Shown here piece by piece: positions 36,601 through 48,399 of a stretch of 64,000 nucleotides of DNA. The stretch comes from Phallus indusiatus. Its lineage: Eukaryota > Basidiomycota > Agaricomycetes > Phallales > Phallaceae. Under the pieces are notes generated by a model. It did no database searches. It was not told the DNA's origin and was given only the letters and a program-made list of their open reading frames with translations. The translations under genes were made by a program, and so were the position numbers. How positions within the stretch are numbered: position 1 is the first letter of the stretch; every line of letters starts with the position of its first letter. The stretch is taken from contig JAQFWX010000026.1 of NCBI GenBank assembly GCA_027605045.1, forward strand, positions 496,001 through 560,000. The letters are read 5' to 3'.

Positions 36601-38160
36601 ATGTCATCCAACACACCATCCTGGTTGCCTCTACCAAATAGTTCCCGTTTGCATCCGTCCATCACACCCACACCATCCCGTCGACATTCATCTCTACGAC
36701 TACTCCATCATCCACCCAACCCATCCTTTCATATTTTCTGTACCCCAGTATGGCAGAAATGCCATTGGAGACCCAATATCTTTGTTCCCCCAAGAGCTCA
36801 TTGTGCTTTCGACCGTGATCATTGTCATTGCGTGTTCGTTAGTCAAGCAGGCTATGATACCATGCCAGAACCATACCAGGAGATCCTCCAAAACTTGGCA
36901 AACAGTATCGATGCCTTTGCCCTTCGCGTCTCTGGCCAACACGATCTACAGAGCAAGCTCAATAAAGATGTCGATGCTTCACTTGGCTCGGATGGCGGTA
37001 CCATCGTGTCCGCACTGGTCAGATCTTTACTTCTTGACCGGTTTTGTTGGTCGATAGGCCTGGGCGTTCCTGACAGCCAATCCCAGCATCATCCTGATTT
37101 CACTACCAACCAAAACAATCTGGGGCCTATTCGGAACTACAGACTGATCATCAGCACCACACATGCTGCCCGCACAGCTATACATGTTAACGAGTCATTG
37201 CCCCAAGGATCCATTCCCGCCGACATCGATTGTGACAAATATCTTGGGCTCTCCTTTGCTGGGTGGTACGCTGGACGGTCAGAAGTCTGTGCTACATTCT
37301 CTGGGGCAACAATACCGATGTACCTGAACCTCAAGCCCTTCAAAATGATTTTGACGATATCTTTATTTCTCTTCTTCAAGCCCCCATTGACACTGAAGAT
37401 AGCGACCGCAGTATTGACGTTCCCATGCTCTGGTGTAACTGCGTTCAAGACACAGGATCACCCGTCAAACCGATTCACGAGGACACTGTAATTCCCGGGC
37501 GTTCTAGACCAACCGGTGCCGGCTCTACCCATACTAAAGACGATCTAGCTGATGGCGAGCAGGATGACACTGGGGAAGAACATGTCAAGAAAAAGAACAT
37601 ATCGCAGCTTCAAGTACTCATTGAAGATGATCTACATGAAGCTCCAGTTTCATCCCCGTTCGTTCGCCCTCCCATTTCACGCCGTGCACCATCCAAACGT
37701 CCTCGGATCGAGAGCGATGATGAAGATGAAGCAGAAGCAGCAGATCCTGAACCTCCTTGCACTGTGCGCCAAGATTTGATGGCCTTTATGCAAGGCTATG
37801 ACAAGGGTGACTTTGATGTCCACCTTCCTCGTGATACCTTATCAGACATACCCGCTCGAGTAAGTACTTTTTATCTGTACATTTAATTTAAATTCAACTT
37901 TTTTTTTTCCAAAGGATCAGATCTCCTCTCATATCATCAAGATATGGTCATGTCGTGTTAAGGGCCAATCGGAGCGTGTATGGGATTGCCACACTTGGTA
38001 CCTGCCATGGACAGACGGAATGGTATTTTTCTTTTTTTCTCTAAGCTCTCAGTATATATATATATTCATTGACTTTTTCTTTCTTTTTCACTGCTTGTTC
38101 TTTAATAGTTTGATTACCAAGAGCTTGCTACTTGTCAGGGTACGCTACCGCCGTCTCTCA
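36601..38160 (+). pseudogene. unrecognised coding region, apparently frameshifted
   Basis: From ATG 36601 one frame stays open to 37491. It looks coding from about 36.85 kb (YDTMPEPYQEILQNLANSI, ASLGSDGGTIVSALVRSLLL, IPADIDCDKYLGLSFAGWY). From 37.27 kb a different frame looks coding (LCYILWGNNTDVPEP, DFDDIFISLLQAPIDTED) and continues through an acidic region with a basic cluster (SKRPRIESDDEDEAE) to RQDLMAFMQGYDKGDFDVHL. GT-AG introns at 37.86 and 38.02 kb lead to IIKIWSCRVKGQSERVWDCH and FDYQELATCQ. No intron of reasonable size explains the frame change near 37.26-37.33 kb, so a frameshift is likely. I do not recognise the protein. It lies between mobile elements and may be an element's gene or a host gene damaged by them. 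The end is uncertain. Confidence 0.4.
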
Positions 38161-38267
38161 TTTTCCTGATTATTACCATCGGCATCACTTTATTTCTATT
38201 TCATTTATTATTTCCGTGTGTTACTTTTACTTTCCGCTCCCTTGTTCTGTCTCTATTCCACTTTCTC

Positions 38268-38520
38268 TACTTGCGCGCGTCGCGCGCTCATACCCGGCGT
38301 GATGCCCGTGACATCACGTCGCTTAGGTTCGGCTTAGGCGCCTGGCACTTAGCTGTGCCAGGGCCGCACGCCGCGTCGTCGTTTTATGTATATAGTAGCT
38401 GTACCTAGAGTGAGGGTCCCTAAGCTTGTTCTCTTAGGATCCCCTCCCTCTAGGTGAGTAGTTAGTATTTTCCCAATATATATCTCTTAGGATCCCCTCC
38501 CTCTAGCTGAGTAGCCCTAA
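38268..38520. repeat. GC-rich hairpin cluster with a 30-bp direct repeat
   Basis: It contains GCGCGCGTCGCGCGC, a perfect hairpin at 38341-38362 (stem CCTGGCAC), and two copies of a direct repeat at 38431-38461 and 38484-38513 (CTCTTAGGATCCCCTCCCTC then TAG and TGAGTAG). The segment 38404-38424 is roughly the inverse of the direct repeat. No coding frame crosses it. It could be the end of a transposable element. Confidence 0.55.
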
Positions 38521-38884
38521 CACTACTCTCCTCTCAACGCTGAGTGTGTCCAAAGACGAGCCACCCTCTGCCTTACATCCTCAGTTGCACGTCAATTCCA
38601 CGGCTGGTTTCGATGCTCTTTCCATACCACAACAACGTGAAATTTTCACCCTTTCCAATATTCACTTCACACCACCCCGCATTATACCCTCCCGTGCATA
38701 TATTATGTATATTTTTTTTCACTTTTTCCCCTTCCAAGTACCTCAAAATGTTCATTACATATATCCAAATACATACCCTCAATTTCATTCAATTCCGTGG
38801 TAGGCTTCCCGAGTTATTCTCGAAATACTCTTCTTTCCGTCCCTTCCTCCTCCCTCTCGCTTACATAATCAACTAGCGCCCTAC

Positions 38885-39597
38885 TATTATTATTCTCAGA
38901 ATACACCCCTCGGTAAGGTAGCCGGTGAGGTTTCCATTTTTAGTAAAAACTCTCCGGCTAGTAGGGTACTTTTTGTGATTAGCGAGATTTTGAATATATT
39001 TTGTTGATGGCCCATCAATTTGATGAATGATGGATGATGAACTCTCCGGGTAATTATTTTGATGAGTTGCAGCTCTCCGGCTAGTGTTTATTTTCCATTT
39101 TTAGTAACTCTCCGCTTAACTAAACTCTCCGCTTAAGGATTATTTCCATTTTTAGCAACTCTCCGCTTAATTACACTCTCCGGCTAAGGTTTATTTCCTT
39201 TTTAGTATCTCTCCGCTTAGGATCCAGTATTTTTTTGTATTAAGTATACTCTCCGGTTATTTTTTGTGTTCTGGGCGCCTCCCAGGGGATGTATAAGCGC
39301 CCAATTACATAATCAAAGTCAAAATATAGGGAAAAATAAAAAATTTCGTACTTTCTCGAGTGAGCTCTCCGGCTAATTACCGAGGGGTGTATTCTGAGAA
39401 TAATAATATAGGGTACAAGAGAGGATCTATAATTACTTGATAATTATAAGAACAAGTCAAAAAACTCTCTCCGGGTAAATACTATTTTTTTTAACTTTGG
39501 TTACTCTCCACTTACATAATTAGACTCTCCGGCTAGGGTTTATTTCCATTCTAAGTAACTCCCCATTTAATTAGACTCTCCGGTTAGTGCTTGTTTC
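38885..39597. mobile_element. CTCTCCG-motif repeat, copy 1
   Basis: About 713 bp that recur at 42.3-43.0 kb. The inner part (38885-39409) is bounded by an inverted repeat of about 30 bp (ATTATTCTCAGAATACACCC then CTCGGTA, and its complement). The remaining 190 bp continue outside that inverted repeat and are shared by both copies. Throughout, a degenerate motif (ACTCTCCG followed by two variable bases and TAA or TAG) occurs about fifteen times, separated by AT-rich spacers such as TTATTTCCATTTTTAG. A hairpin of GGGCGC/GCGCCC surrounds 39280. No open frame. It could be a long terminal repeat or a non-autonomous element. Confidence 0.65.
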
Positions 39598-40051
39598 ACT
39601 CCTTTCGCTGTAGAATAGTTAAACCGCCTCTCATATAAAAAAAGTGATATTTGTACTTAGATAGATCGCCTCTCAGAATACATCGTCTTAGCTTGTTTAT
39701 ATTGTCTCCGGCTCTTCTCTAAATCTAAATTGCAATCTATTCTCTGATCTCGAAAAATAAACCTAAGCTCTATGTTTCAAACTTTTCTAAACTTCACCCG
39801 ATTCGTATCCATTGTGGACAAGTATTAGGTTACGTTCATAACCCTAGTACTTGGTTAGACCGGGAGGAATGGGTTTCAAAGGAAGAATCCTCTAAGATGT
39901 TCACTTACGCGAAGACAGTGAAGAGTCTTTTCGACGCCTTGATTAATAAAAAGCAGACCCTCAACACCGTCGTGAATCCGGAAGAAGTAACAGGAGGACC
40001 AAAAACCGCTGAGACCCACCAGACCCCGTTTCAAATGATCGACTCCTCCAC
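39598..40051. other. degenerate sequence 5' of the gypsy pol relic
   Basis: This should correspond to the gag/protease part of a Ty3/gypsy element, but no zinc knuckle or protease DSG/DTG motif is seen. Short coding-like stretches (for example around 39.87-40.0 kb) may be residual. Confidence 0.35.
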
Positions 40052-42300
40052 GAGGTAGATATATGCGGGGATCTAGATTCGGAACAAGTCAGAAAATTGA
40101 AGAAAATCCTGAAATCAAATGAAGAAGCTTTTGGATTAGATGGTAGATTAGGTCACCATCCCGCTAGAGTCGAAATTCCGTTGAGGGAAGGAACAAAGGA
40201 GATATTCATGCCACCGTTCTTTGCATCTCCTAAGTCCAGAAAGATTATTGACGATCAAATGGACCAATGGATTAACCTCAAGATAATCGAACCTTCCAAA
40301 AGTCCATGGGGCGCTCCCGCTTTCATCGTCTATCGTCAAGAGAAGTCCCGGATGGTAATTGATTTCAGGAAACTGAATGAACAGGTTATTCCCGACGAAT
40401 TTCCTCTACCTAGACAAGAGGACATTTTGAAATCCTTAACTGGATCTCAATGATTGACGACCTTGGACGCTCTTGCTGGTTTTACTCAATTGGAAATAAT
40501 GGAGAAGGATCGGGAAAAGACTGCTTTTAGGACCCATAGAGGGTTATATCAATTCTTACGAATGCCCTTTGGCTATCGAAACGGACCGGCAGTATTCCAA
40601 CGCGTGATGCAGAACGTTCTCGCTCCATATCTTTGGATATTTGCTTTGGTATACATAGACGATATTATTATTTATTCAAGATCTTTCGAGGAACACCTGG
40701 AACACCTGGATTTAGTTTTGAAGGTGATAGCTAAATCGGGGATTACGCTTTCACCATCAAAATGTCATTTCGCATACAGGTCTCTCAAATTATTGGGACA
40801 AAAGGTGTCCCGCCTTGGCCTATCCACACATAAGGAAAAGGTAGACGCAATAATCAAATTGGACAAACCTAAGAATGTTCACGAATTACAAACATTCCTC
40901 GGCATGATGGTGTACTTTGCTTCATACATCCCTTATTATGCTTGGATAGTAGACCCGCTTTTTGGACTATTAAAGAAGAATGTCAAATGGGACTGGAACG
41001 AGACCCACAGTCGAGCTTTTGAATTAGCCAAGAAGGCTCTCGTATCTGCCCCTGTTAAGGCGTATCCCATAGCTGGCTTGGGCTACAGACTCTATACCGA
41101 CACTTCGGACGTAGGCATAGCAGCCATCCTGCAACAAGTACAACCCATGAGCATCAGGGATTTGAAGGGAACACGAACTTATGCTAAGCTTGAAAAGGCC
41201 TACGCGAATGGAGAGTCCATCCCCAATCTAGTCGTGCAAATTTCTAAGGAAGAAATATTACCGGTAAATAAAGAGTGGGACAAGGAGTTTGAGGAAACAG
41301 TCGTACACGTCGAACGGGTCATTGCGTACTGGTCCCGCACATTAAAATCCCCTGAAAGGAATTATTCGCCCACAGAAAGAGAAGCTCTAGCATTGAAGGA
41401 CAGTCTAATCAAATTTCAGCCCTATATTGAAGGCGAAAAGATTTATGCTGTAACTGACCATGCAGCTCTCATCTGGACTAAGACGTTCCAGAACGTAAAT
41501 CGAAGATTGTTGACATGGAGAACGATATTTGCAGCTTACCCGGAACTCAAGATTGTCCATCGAGCTGGAAGGGTTCATTCTAACGTAGATCCAATATCTT
41601 GCCTTAGACGACGCATGCCTGAAGAACAAGGGCCCCTAGCAGAAGAATTAAAATCTTTGGACCTACAAATAGAAAAAGCGGAAGAAAATCATTTACGAGA
41701 TTTTTTTGAAGAGATGGGCGAAGATTTCGAGAAAGAGTTGCTTCACGTCAGCTCTTCTTTCGCAAAAGAGGAATCGCGTACTGACCCGGAATGCATGACT
41801 CTCAAAATCACCTTGGAGAATTCGTACTTGAGAACGGTCGATGTCCCTTACAAAACGGCTAAGAACTACTCAATAGTGATTGGAGTAGACCCTGACGAGG
41901 TCAAACGAATAGCTCATGAATATAAAAACGACCCATATTTTGTCAAGATCTTGAATGCTTTGAAGAATGAAGATTGGAGTCGACCCGCTTATCCGCAGTT
42001 CTATTTGGGAGATGAAGGACTCTTATTTTTTGAAGATGAGATCGGATGAACACGTTTATGCATCCCAAAAGCCCTACAATTGGAAATCATCGCCGCTGCG
42101 CATGATGATTTAATACAGGGCGCGCACGGAGGATATTATAAGACTTACAATCGTATTGCTTCGGGTTTCTTTTGGAAAAAGATGTCGAGAACTATCCTCA
42201 AATACATCAGAACTTGCGATGTCTGTCAGAAGGTCAAACCGCGGAAACATTCACCTTATGGGCTCCTTCAGCCGATTCTGATTCCCGAACAACCTACTTT
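40052..42300 (+). pseudogene. Ty3/gypsy retrotransposon pol relic (RT, RNase H, start of integrase)
   Basis: Reverse transcriptase is clear: FGLDGRLGHHPARVEIPLRE, SPWGAPAFIVYR, MVIDFRKLNEQVIPDEFPLP, TTLDALAGFTQLEI, RMPFGYRNGPAVFQRVM and the catalytic LVYIDDIIIYS. RNase H follows (RLYTDTSDVGIAAILQQ, PTEREALALKDSL, AVTDHAALIW), then the H2C2 integrase zinc domain (HDDLIQGAHGGYYKTYNRI, CDVCQKVKPRKH). Two in-frame TGA codons interrupt it: 40451-40453 just before LTTLDALAG, and 42047-42049 just before THLCIPKALQ. Immediately after PILIPEQPTF the frame is cut by the second CTCTCCG-motif repeat at 42301, so the integrase core is missing. No gag was recognised upstream. The element is dead. Confidence 0.85.
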
Positions 42301-43140
42301 TATTATTCTCAGAATACACCCCTCGGTAAGGTAGCCGGTGAGATGTCCATTTTTAGTAAAAACTCTCCGGCTAGTAGGGTACTTTTTGTGATTAGCGAGA
42401 TTTTGAATATATTTTTTTGATGGTTCATCAATTTGATGTATGATGGATGATGAACTCTCCGGGTAATTATTTTGATGAGTTGTAGCTCTCCGGCTAGTGT
42501 TTATTTTCCATTTTTAGTAACTCTCCGCTTAACTAAACTCTCCGCTTAGTGATTATTTCCATTTTTAGCAACTCTCCGCTTAATTACACTCTCCGGCTAA
42601 GGTTTATTTCCTTTTTAGTATCTCTCCGCTTAGGATCTAGTATTTTTTTGTATTAAGTATACTCTCCGGTTATTTTTTGTATTCTGGGCGCCTCCCAGGG
42701 GATGTATAAGCGCCCAATTACATAATCAAAGTCGAAATATAGGGAAAAATAAAAAATTTCAAGCTCTCCGGCTAATTACCGAGGGGTGTATTCTGAGAAT
42801 AATAATATAGGGTACAAGAGAGGATCTATAATTACTTGATAATTATAAGAACAAGTCAAAAAACTCTCTCCTATTTTTTTTTACCTTTGGTTACTCTCCG
42901 CTTAATTAGACTCTCCGGCTAGGGTTTATTTCCATTCTAAGTAACTCCCCACTTAATTGGACTCTCCGGTTAGTGCTTGTTTTCTATTTTTAATCACTCT
43001 CTGCTTAGGGTCCAGTAATTTTTTGTATTTTGTATACTCTCCGGTTATTTTCTTGTGCTATGGGCGCCTCCTGGAGGATGTATAAGCGCCCAATTATGTA
43101 ATCAAACTCGAACATATGTAGGCAAAAATAAAAAAATTTC
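42301..43140. mobile_element. CTCTCCG-motif repeat, copy 2 (extended)
   Basis: Closely matches copy 1 over about 680 bp (42301-42983), including both arms of the roughly 30-bp inverted repeat (42301 and about 42778-42808) and the part beyond it. It then continues with a second version of the internal block (hairpin of GGGCGC/GCGCCC near 43070 and the AAATAAAAAAATTTC end). Few differences separate the copies: a 17-base stretch near the right arm, present in copy 1 and absent here, and scattered substitutions. This points to recent duplication. It begins exactly where the gypsy integrase frame stops. Confidence 0.65.
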
Positions 43141-43676
43141 CTAACTCCTCTTCTGGGTCAGTTTTTATTGTTTGAAATATAAATGGAGTACTCATCGTAA
43201 CTTGTAGCTTTGATTAAAAATCGTGAGCAGTGGAATTCAGTGAAGCAGAAATCAGCTTCACAAATCAACCGAAACTGAAAGAAGATAGGCGCTTCAAGCG
43301 CCGAGGCCTCCGCGTTAGACTAAGAAGCCTTATAACGGGCTTGCAACCTGTTGCAACGTCTCCTTGGTTTGGGTTTAGGGTTGCAAGTCAGTTATACACG
43401 GATTATAGGCCGGGCATGCCCTTGTGTGCCCTGAGAGAGCCTAACAGCTCTTACAACTCCTTACAACTCGCGTCACGCGCGTCACGTGTCATGAGACTGA
43501 TATGTGCTCCACAATCCTCCCTCTCAGCTCTCAGCCGCACGCGCTCTGGCTAATTCTTTTTTTGAAGGTTGACATCTGCTATGGACACTCTGGACGAGAG
43601 CCGACAACTGAATCAAGCATTGTGGGGCGGTTCAATCGGCCTTGGACGAGCTCAAAACAGGTGTTTATATTATACT
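43141..43676. other. spacer between repeat copy 2 and the Plavaka transposase
   Basis: Non-coding DNA with several small palindromes (for example GGCGCTTCAAGCGCC near 43290 and a CGCGTCACGCGCGTCACG stretch near 43470). It may hold the 3' end of the Plavaka element, but no terminal inverted repeat could be matched with the other side. Confidence 0.35.
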
Positions 43677-46600
43677 TCAAGCTGAAACATAGCCGTCATT
43701 AACTAATTCACCATCATCAGCAGATTCGTCTCCTGAGCTTGAGCTTGAGCTTGAGCTACTGTCCCACTCCTCAGTTTCCGCTTCTGAATTTGCAAGTGCG
43801 TTATTCTCTTCACAATCCTCTTCCAAGTCTATTGTTTCATCTATATCATAGTCATCAATGTCAATGCTGCTGTCATCCCGGTCTTCATGGGCATGCTCAG
43901 GATCCTCCCAGTGATTAAAGTCTTCGGTGTTTTCGCTTGGTCTGGTTGGTACGTTCAAGTTGGAGTGACCGATAGCTCCTCCTACATAGCGCATTAAGGT
44001 GTCACGGTCTGCAAAGCTAATACACTTGGGTTAAAATCATGTGTGAGAATTGAGCAGTGTGAAACCCACCGGTTAACATAGTAATATCGCCAATCCCTGG
44101 ATTCCATTACACACGGGTGAGATAATGGTGAACTACTGAGAGGGGTATCTTCAGTACGTCCATATGCAAATGCTGGTATAATGTGAGCAGCCCGCAAAAT
44201 GAAAGATGGATCCAGGAACCCAAAAGGTTCAGTGTCATCGTCTTCAGTGACAAATGCAACCCGGTCGAGAGATCTTTTTTTGCGTCCTGCTCCAAGCCCA
44301 TAGTCTTTGCCAAACCAGCGCACCCATAAAAAAGGAATGGCAACATATGGCGTATACTCTCCATTTTCCAACCTCTGTGAAGCCTCGACATGATAAATGC
44401 CAATGACGCGAGCATACCAAAAGGGGTGTGAGTTGGGAAGAGACTGGTCTTCGTGTGAGAACACCATGATATCTGAATGTCCATTCTTCGGGTTGATCAC
44501 ATCTTGGCTACGCCGAATGTCGTAAGTCGTAAAGTTCACTCGACAGGTTTTGTGTTTATATATACGCTCTTTCTTGATAAAGACTCGACTTCGGTCTTCA
44601 GCCGTAAACTCGGTTTCATCGCCATTGTACTCTAAGTCCATGAGTCGTCCTAAAATATGATTTTTCAATCGTTTCACGAAGTCCTAGGGAAAAATATTCA
44701 GAAAAGTCAATGGAAAATGTTAGATTGTTACAGTAATGGCCGCATCATCCTTGTTTTGCTGTAGAAAACGTGAGATGGAGATGGCAGATTTCCGACTCGT
44801 TGAGATATAATAATGTTGACTCGGCGGGAGATAAGGAATGTGCTCATCCATGTCCTTGGGGATATGGTCAGGATTAATGTGCTGCTGAATTGCAGCATTA
44901 TGATGCTCTTGCATGTCAATTTGGGCTAGACTCCTGGCTGTTTGGGCCTTGGAGGCCCGATGATATCGTCGCTTGACTGTGCGGTGTTGTAATTCCCCTA
45001 AAATTAATCCATAAAATTGCCTCAAATCATATAATGCATACACATACTGCTTGGGTGGAATACGACTCAATGGTTCCCATTAATTCAATTGTGCTAGCGT
45101 AGTCTCCCATAGCATGAAATTTATAGGTAGAAAGGTTCAATTTCTTGAAACGAGCCTGGCTTGAAATGACCTTTTTCCCGCTTTTGGATTGTTTGTCAAT
45201 GCGTGCCTCGACTTCACGTGGCAATTCCCGTATTGACATTTCACGAGTGGTCATTTCCAATTGGCGCAAAATTTGACCAACCTCATAAGTAAGAAGACGT
45301 AAAAATGTAATAGTCTCCTGGGTATGCAAACGAAGCTTGCAAATGCCATGCCACAGTGAAAATGAAAATAAAAGTTTTTGGATGAGTGTATCCAATGGTT
45401 CAGGAAACAAACCTTCAAATGCCGGAATAGCACACTAGGCGAATTAGATCCAGATTGCTATAAAGAATTGACACGCACCTGAAGAATGTCCTCGAAGTCG
45501 CGAGCAGCTAATTTCTTCATGTCAGCAACATTGTCACTAAAACGACGGATCGTATCTCGACCAAAAGTAGGTATTAATCGATATCTATGACCATTGATAA
45601 GTCCGGGCAAGATATCATAAATAAAAACACACCTCGAGTTTAGCTCATGCACCTGCTTTTCTCCTTCCATATTCAAAATCCGAATAAAATGAGTTAATAC
45701 CATCTTCCACACGCCTAACTCAATTTCATGTAGAAAGTCTACCACCAGCATGCGATGAAAATCAAATCCTAGGGAGGATAATTTTTGAGAGAAAGCATTC
45801 TCAAGGAACATGTGAATCAGAAGAGCTAGTTAACATATATATGTACTCACCAGTGTAGGCACTAAAGAACGTGGTTTGAGGAGACGTTCAACTGCTGCGC
45901 TGCGCAACCCGGCACCATCTTCATATATTAACTTCCGTGCTTTAGTGACACTGTATTTTCGTTCAGAATTGTCCTTCCGGATCATGGTATCCCGCTTCCT
46001 GGAATCACGAACAGATCCCATGAAGTGAATGCGATCTTTTGCAATCAGACATCGCGGACATGGACAATTTCCTTTGTCACGAATTGTGGCCAAGAGAACC
46101 CTGGCAGTTATTCAGTACATGGAGGATAGTGAATAGGATGATGTGAAGAACGCACTTTTCAGGGTAATCAGCAGAATATGTGAAAATTCTCAGGAAAACT
46201 CTTCGGTAAATTCCATCTGGACAAAGTACTACAATCCCATTTTTGTATGCATCTTCAAAACTTTCATCCAGCAAAATTACCCACACCCCATGCATCAACT
46301 CACGTCGACAATGAGTTAACACATAGGCCTGAACAGTTTTTTCACCGAGGATTTGCTGAATTTGATCCTCAACTGAGTCTTCCAGCTATGTGTGAACGTC
46401 AAACATGGATAACCCTAAGATATAAAGAAACCATGCCTTACTGAAGGAATATATGCAACGTGATGCATGTGACGGAATGTAGGCTTAATTCGGTATATTT
46501 TGATTGAGAACCCAGTGACATATAAATTGGCCACAGTTTCGCTGTTCCGAAATTTGTCAAATGGGTGGCATCCGACCAGAACATAAGTGGTGCAACGACC

Positions 46601-48030
46601 CTTTCGAGTTGACAACCAGGAATGTATGGAAGTCGCCGGTGTTCATCAATCCAAGCTGGTGAACTGAAAAGCTCTCCATAAACCCTTTCCGTTGTTGACC
46701 CATTTTGACGGAATAGTTCATATGGAGTGTAATTAATATCTTTGGCGGTGGAATAAATGTGACGAACGATTTCCACAATTGAACGATAATGCAATCCTTC
46801 AATCTCCACAGTTTTTCCAGTGGGTGATGTATGGTGATGCTTGCCTTCGGCCCGGGTATGGATATTGGGATTTTCTTGTCAGAATGCCATTGATCTGCTA
46901 CAAACAACCACGGAGGAAGGATCTTGGCTTTGTCAATTCCGTTGAATGTTTCCAAAATTTTCCGATGAGAGAAATGATCCAGGTCTTCACCGTCATAACG
47001 TGGGTCACGAAGTATTTTGAAGAGTGATTCGAGCAATGGCCCCGACACTTTCCCCGACTCAGCACCAACATACCAGTTGGCGAATTGATATTGTGTAAAA
47101 TTCTTGAAAGGATGGTACTCTGAAACTTCGGGTTCGGGGTTATCCTCAGTTTCAGTCTCAATTGGCCCGTCATGATCTCCCGGTATATAAGTGGGTTGAG
47201 ACACATAGCGTCGAAATAACCCAAACTTGTTTGGGGGTGTTTCCCAAGATGGTGAGACATGGAGAATGACACGAGGGAGATTCGGGGGTCCAGGTGGTGG
47301 GATATCAGGCTCTGGGGGGTTATCTCTAAATCTCAAAGGCAGACGGCGATGGCGTTGAGGGCGTTTTGAAGTCTCTTCTTGAGTCTCTTGAGTTGGAGGG
47401 TCAACATCCACATTGTAAGGGTCGACTTACCGAGACCGCCGCTTTGACTCACTCAACGAGTCATACTCACTTTCCGGAACCATATTTCTTTTATTCTGAC
47501 TCACTTCATGACTCCAAAATATGACTCAAACTATTTCCTTTTTATCTATCTAAAAACTCTATATAAACCTTCAATTTGTATGCCACAAATCCCTCAGACT
47601 TCGAATCAACGAAGATTTATAACTCTCATATCTGCTCACTAAGTTTTAAACTCTTCACACTGTTCGCAAGTCTTTCAGCAAAGTCGATAGTTTATATTAA
47701 ACGTTCTACCGACTTTACACACATCGGGCAGCATGGGGTGCTAAATACATCCTTTAGATGGTCAAGATATTTCCTTTTGTTTGGCTTACCTCGGTGTCAG
47801 CATGAGCCGTTTCTGTAGTACTTTCTGTGGGATCTGAAGGAGGATGGGTACCTGGCTCATCCAGTCGCCTTTTTGTAGTCCCGGAGATCCTCTGAAGTGC
47901 CTTGAACCGCTTGTTGATACCCCCGTATTGCACTATACAAGCTATCCTGGTAAGCTTTGCATTTCTTCTGGTGTGAGGTTTGTGAACGATGCGACACGGG
48001 TGTAAAGGTGCCACAGGGCGGCAAATCCAT
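43677..48030 (-). mobile_element. Plavaka-family DNA transposase gene
   Basis: Large intron-containing transposase of the Plavaka group, common in Agaricomycetes. From ATG 48030 the frame gives MDLPPCGTFTPVSHRSQTSH with a C2H2-like finger, then the Pro/Glu-rich stretch ending MDVDPPTQETQ region at 47.4 kb. Core segments follow: YQFANWYVGAESGKVS, a zinc site CPRCLIAKDRIHFMGS, LSSLGFDFHRMLVVDFLHEI with ELGVWKMVLTHF, LIPTFGRDTIRRFSDNVADM, LWHGICKLRLHTQETITFL, YKFHAMGDYASTIELMGTIE with SYSTQ, and TVKRRYHRASKAQTARSLA. The C-terminal part holds FWYARVIGIYHVEA, ESRDWRYYYVNR and a Ser-rich acidic tail ending at TGA 43677-43679. Most exons join in frame. Near 47871-47875 a five-A run seems to need one base more or less, so the N-terminus may be frameshifted. 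Terminal repeats were not found. Confidence 0.78.
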
Positions 48031-48399
48031 TGACAGATCCTGATAAATGTTTCAAGTTCAGGTTGCAAATTCAAATAACATCAATGGGGAGGAATGGATG
48101 AGGGGGACTTGGAGGTTTGGAGCGGTCAAAAGGTTGTCTCGGCAGTTTCCGCTTTGCTAAAGGATGGGGACGATCGAACACGGCATAACTATTATTATCC
48201 CAATGCTCATATGAGGTGCTAATATATTATGAACGTTTGAACCTGATATTGACTAAGTCACGTGGGATCAAGGTCGACGCAATATATAATCTCACCTTTA
48301 CCCACTTAACCCGTCTTTCCAACTCTTCCCCCAACCTTCTCCCTCATAGCCATTCCATGGCCTTCACTCCCCTTACCCCCTCCCATACACTGTACAGCT
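48031..48399. other. spacer between Plavaka and the DUF6698 gene
   Basis: Divergent promoter space for the Plavaka gene (-) and the DUF6698 gene (+). No open frame or clear terminal repeat; a pyrimidine-rich tract lies at about 48.3-48.45 kb. Confidence 0.35.

Noticed and set aside
38885..43140. A complete LTR retrotransposon from 38.9 to 43.1 kb
   Set aside because: The flanking repeats do not begin with TG or end with CA, gag and the integrase core are missing, and copy 2 begins inside the integrase frame. Kept only as an alternative.
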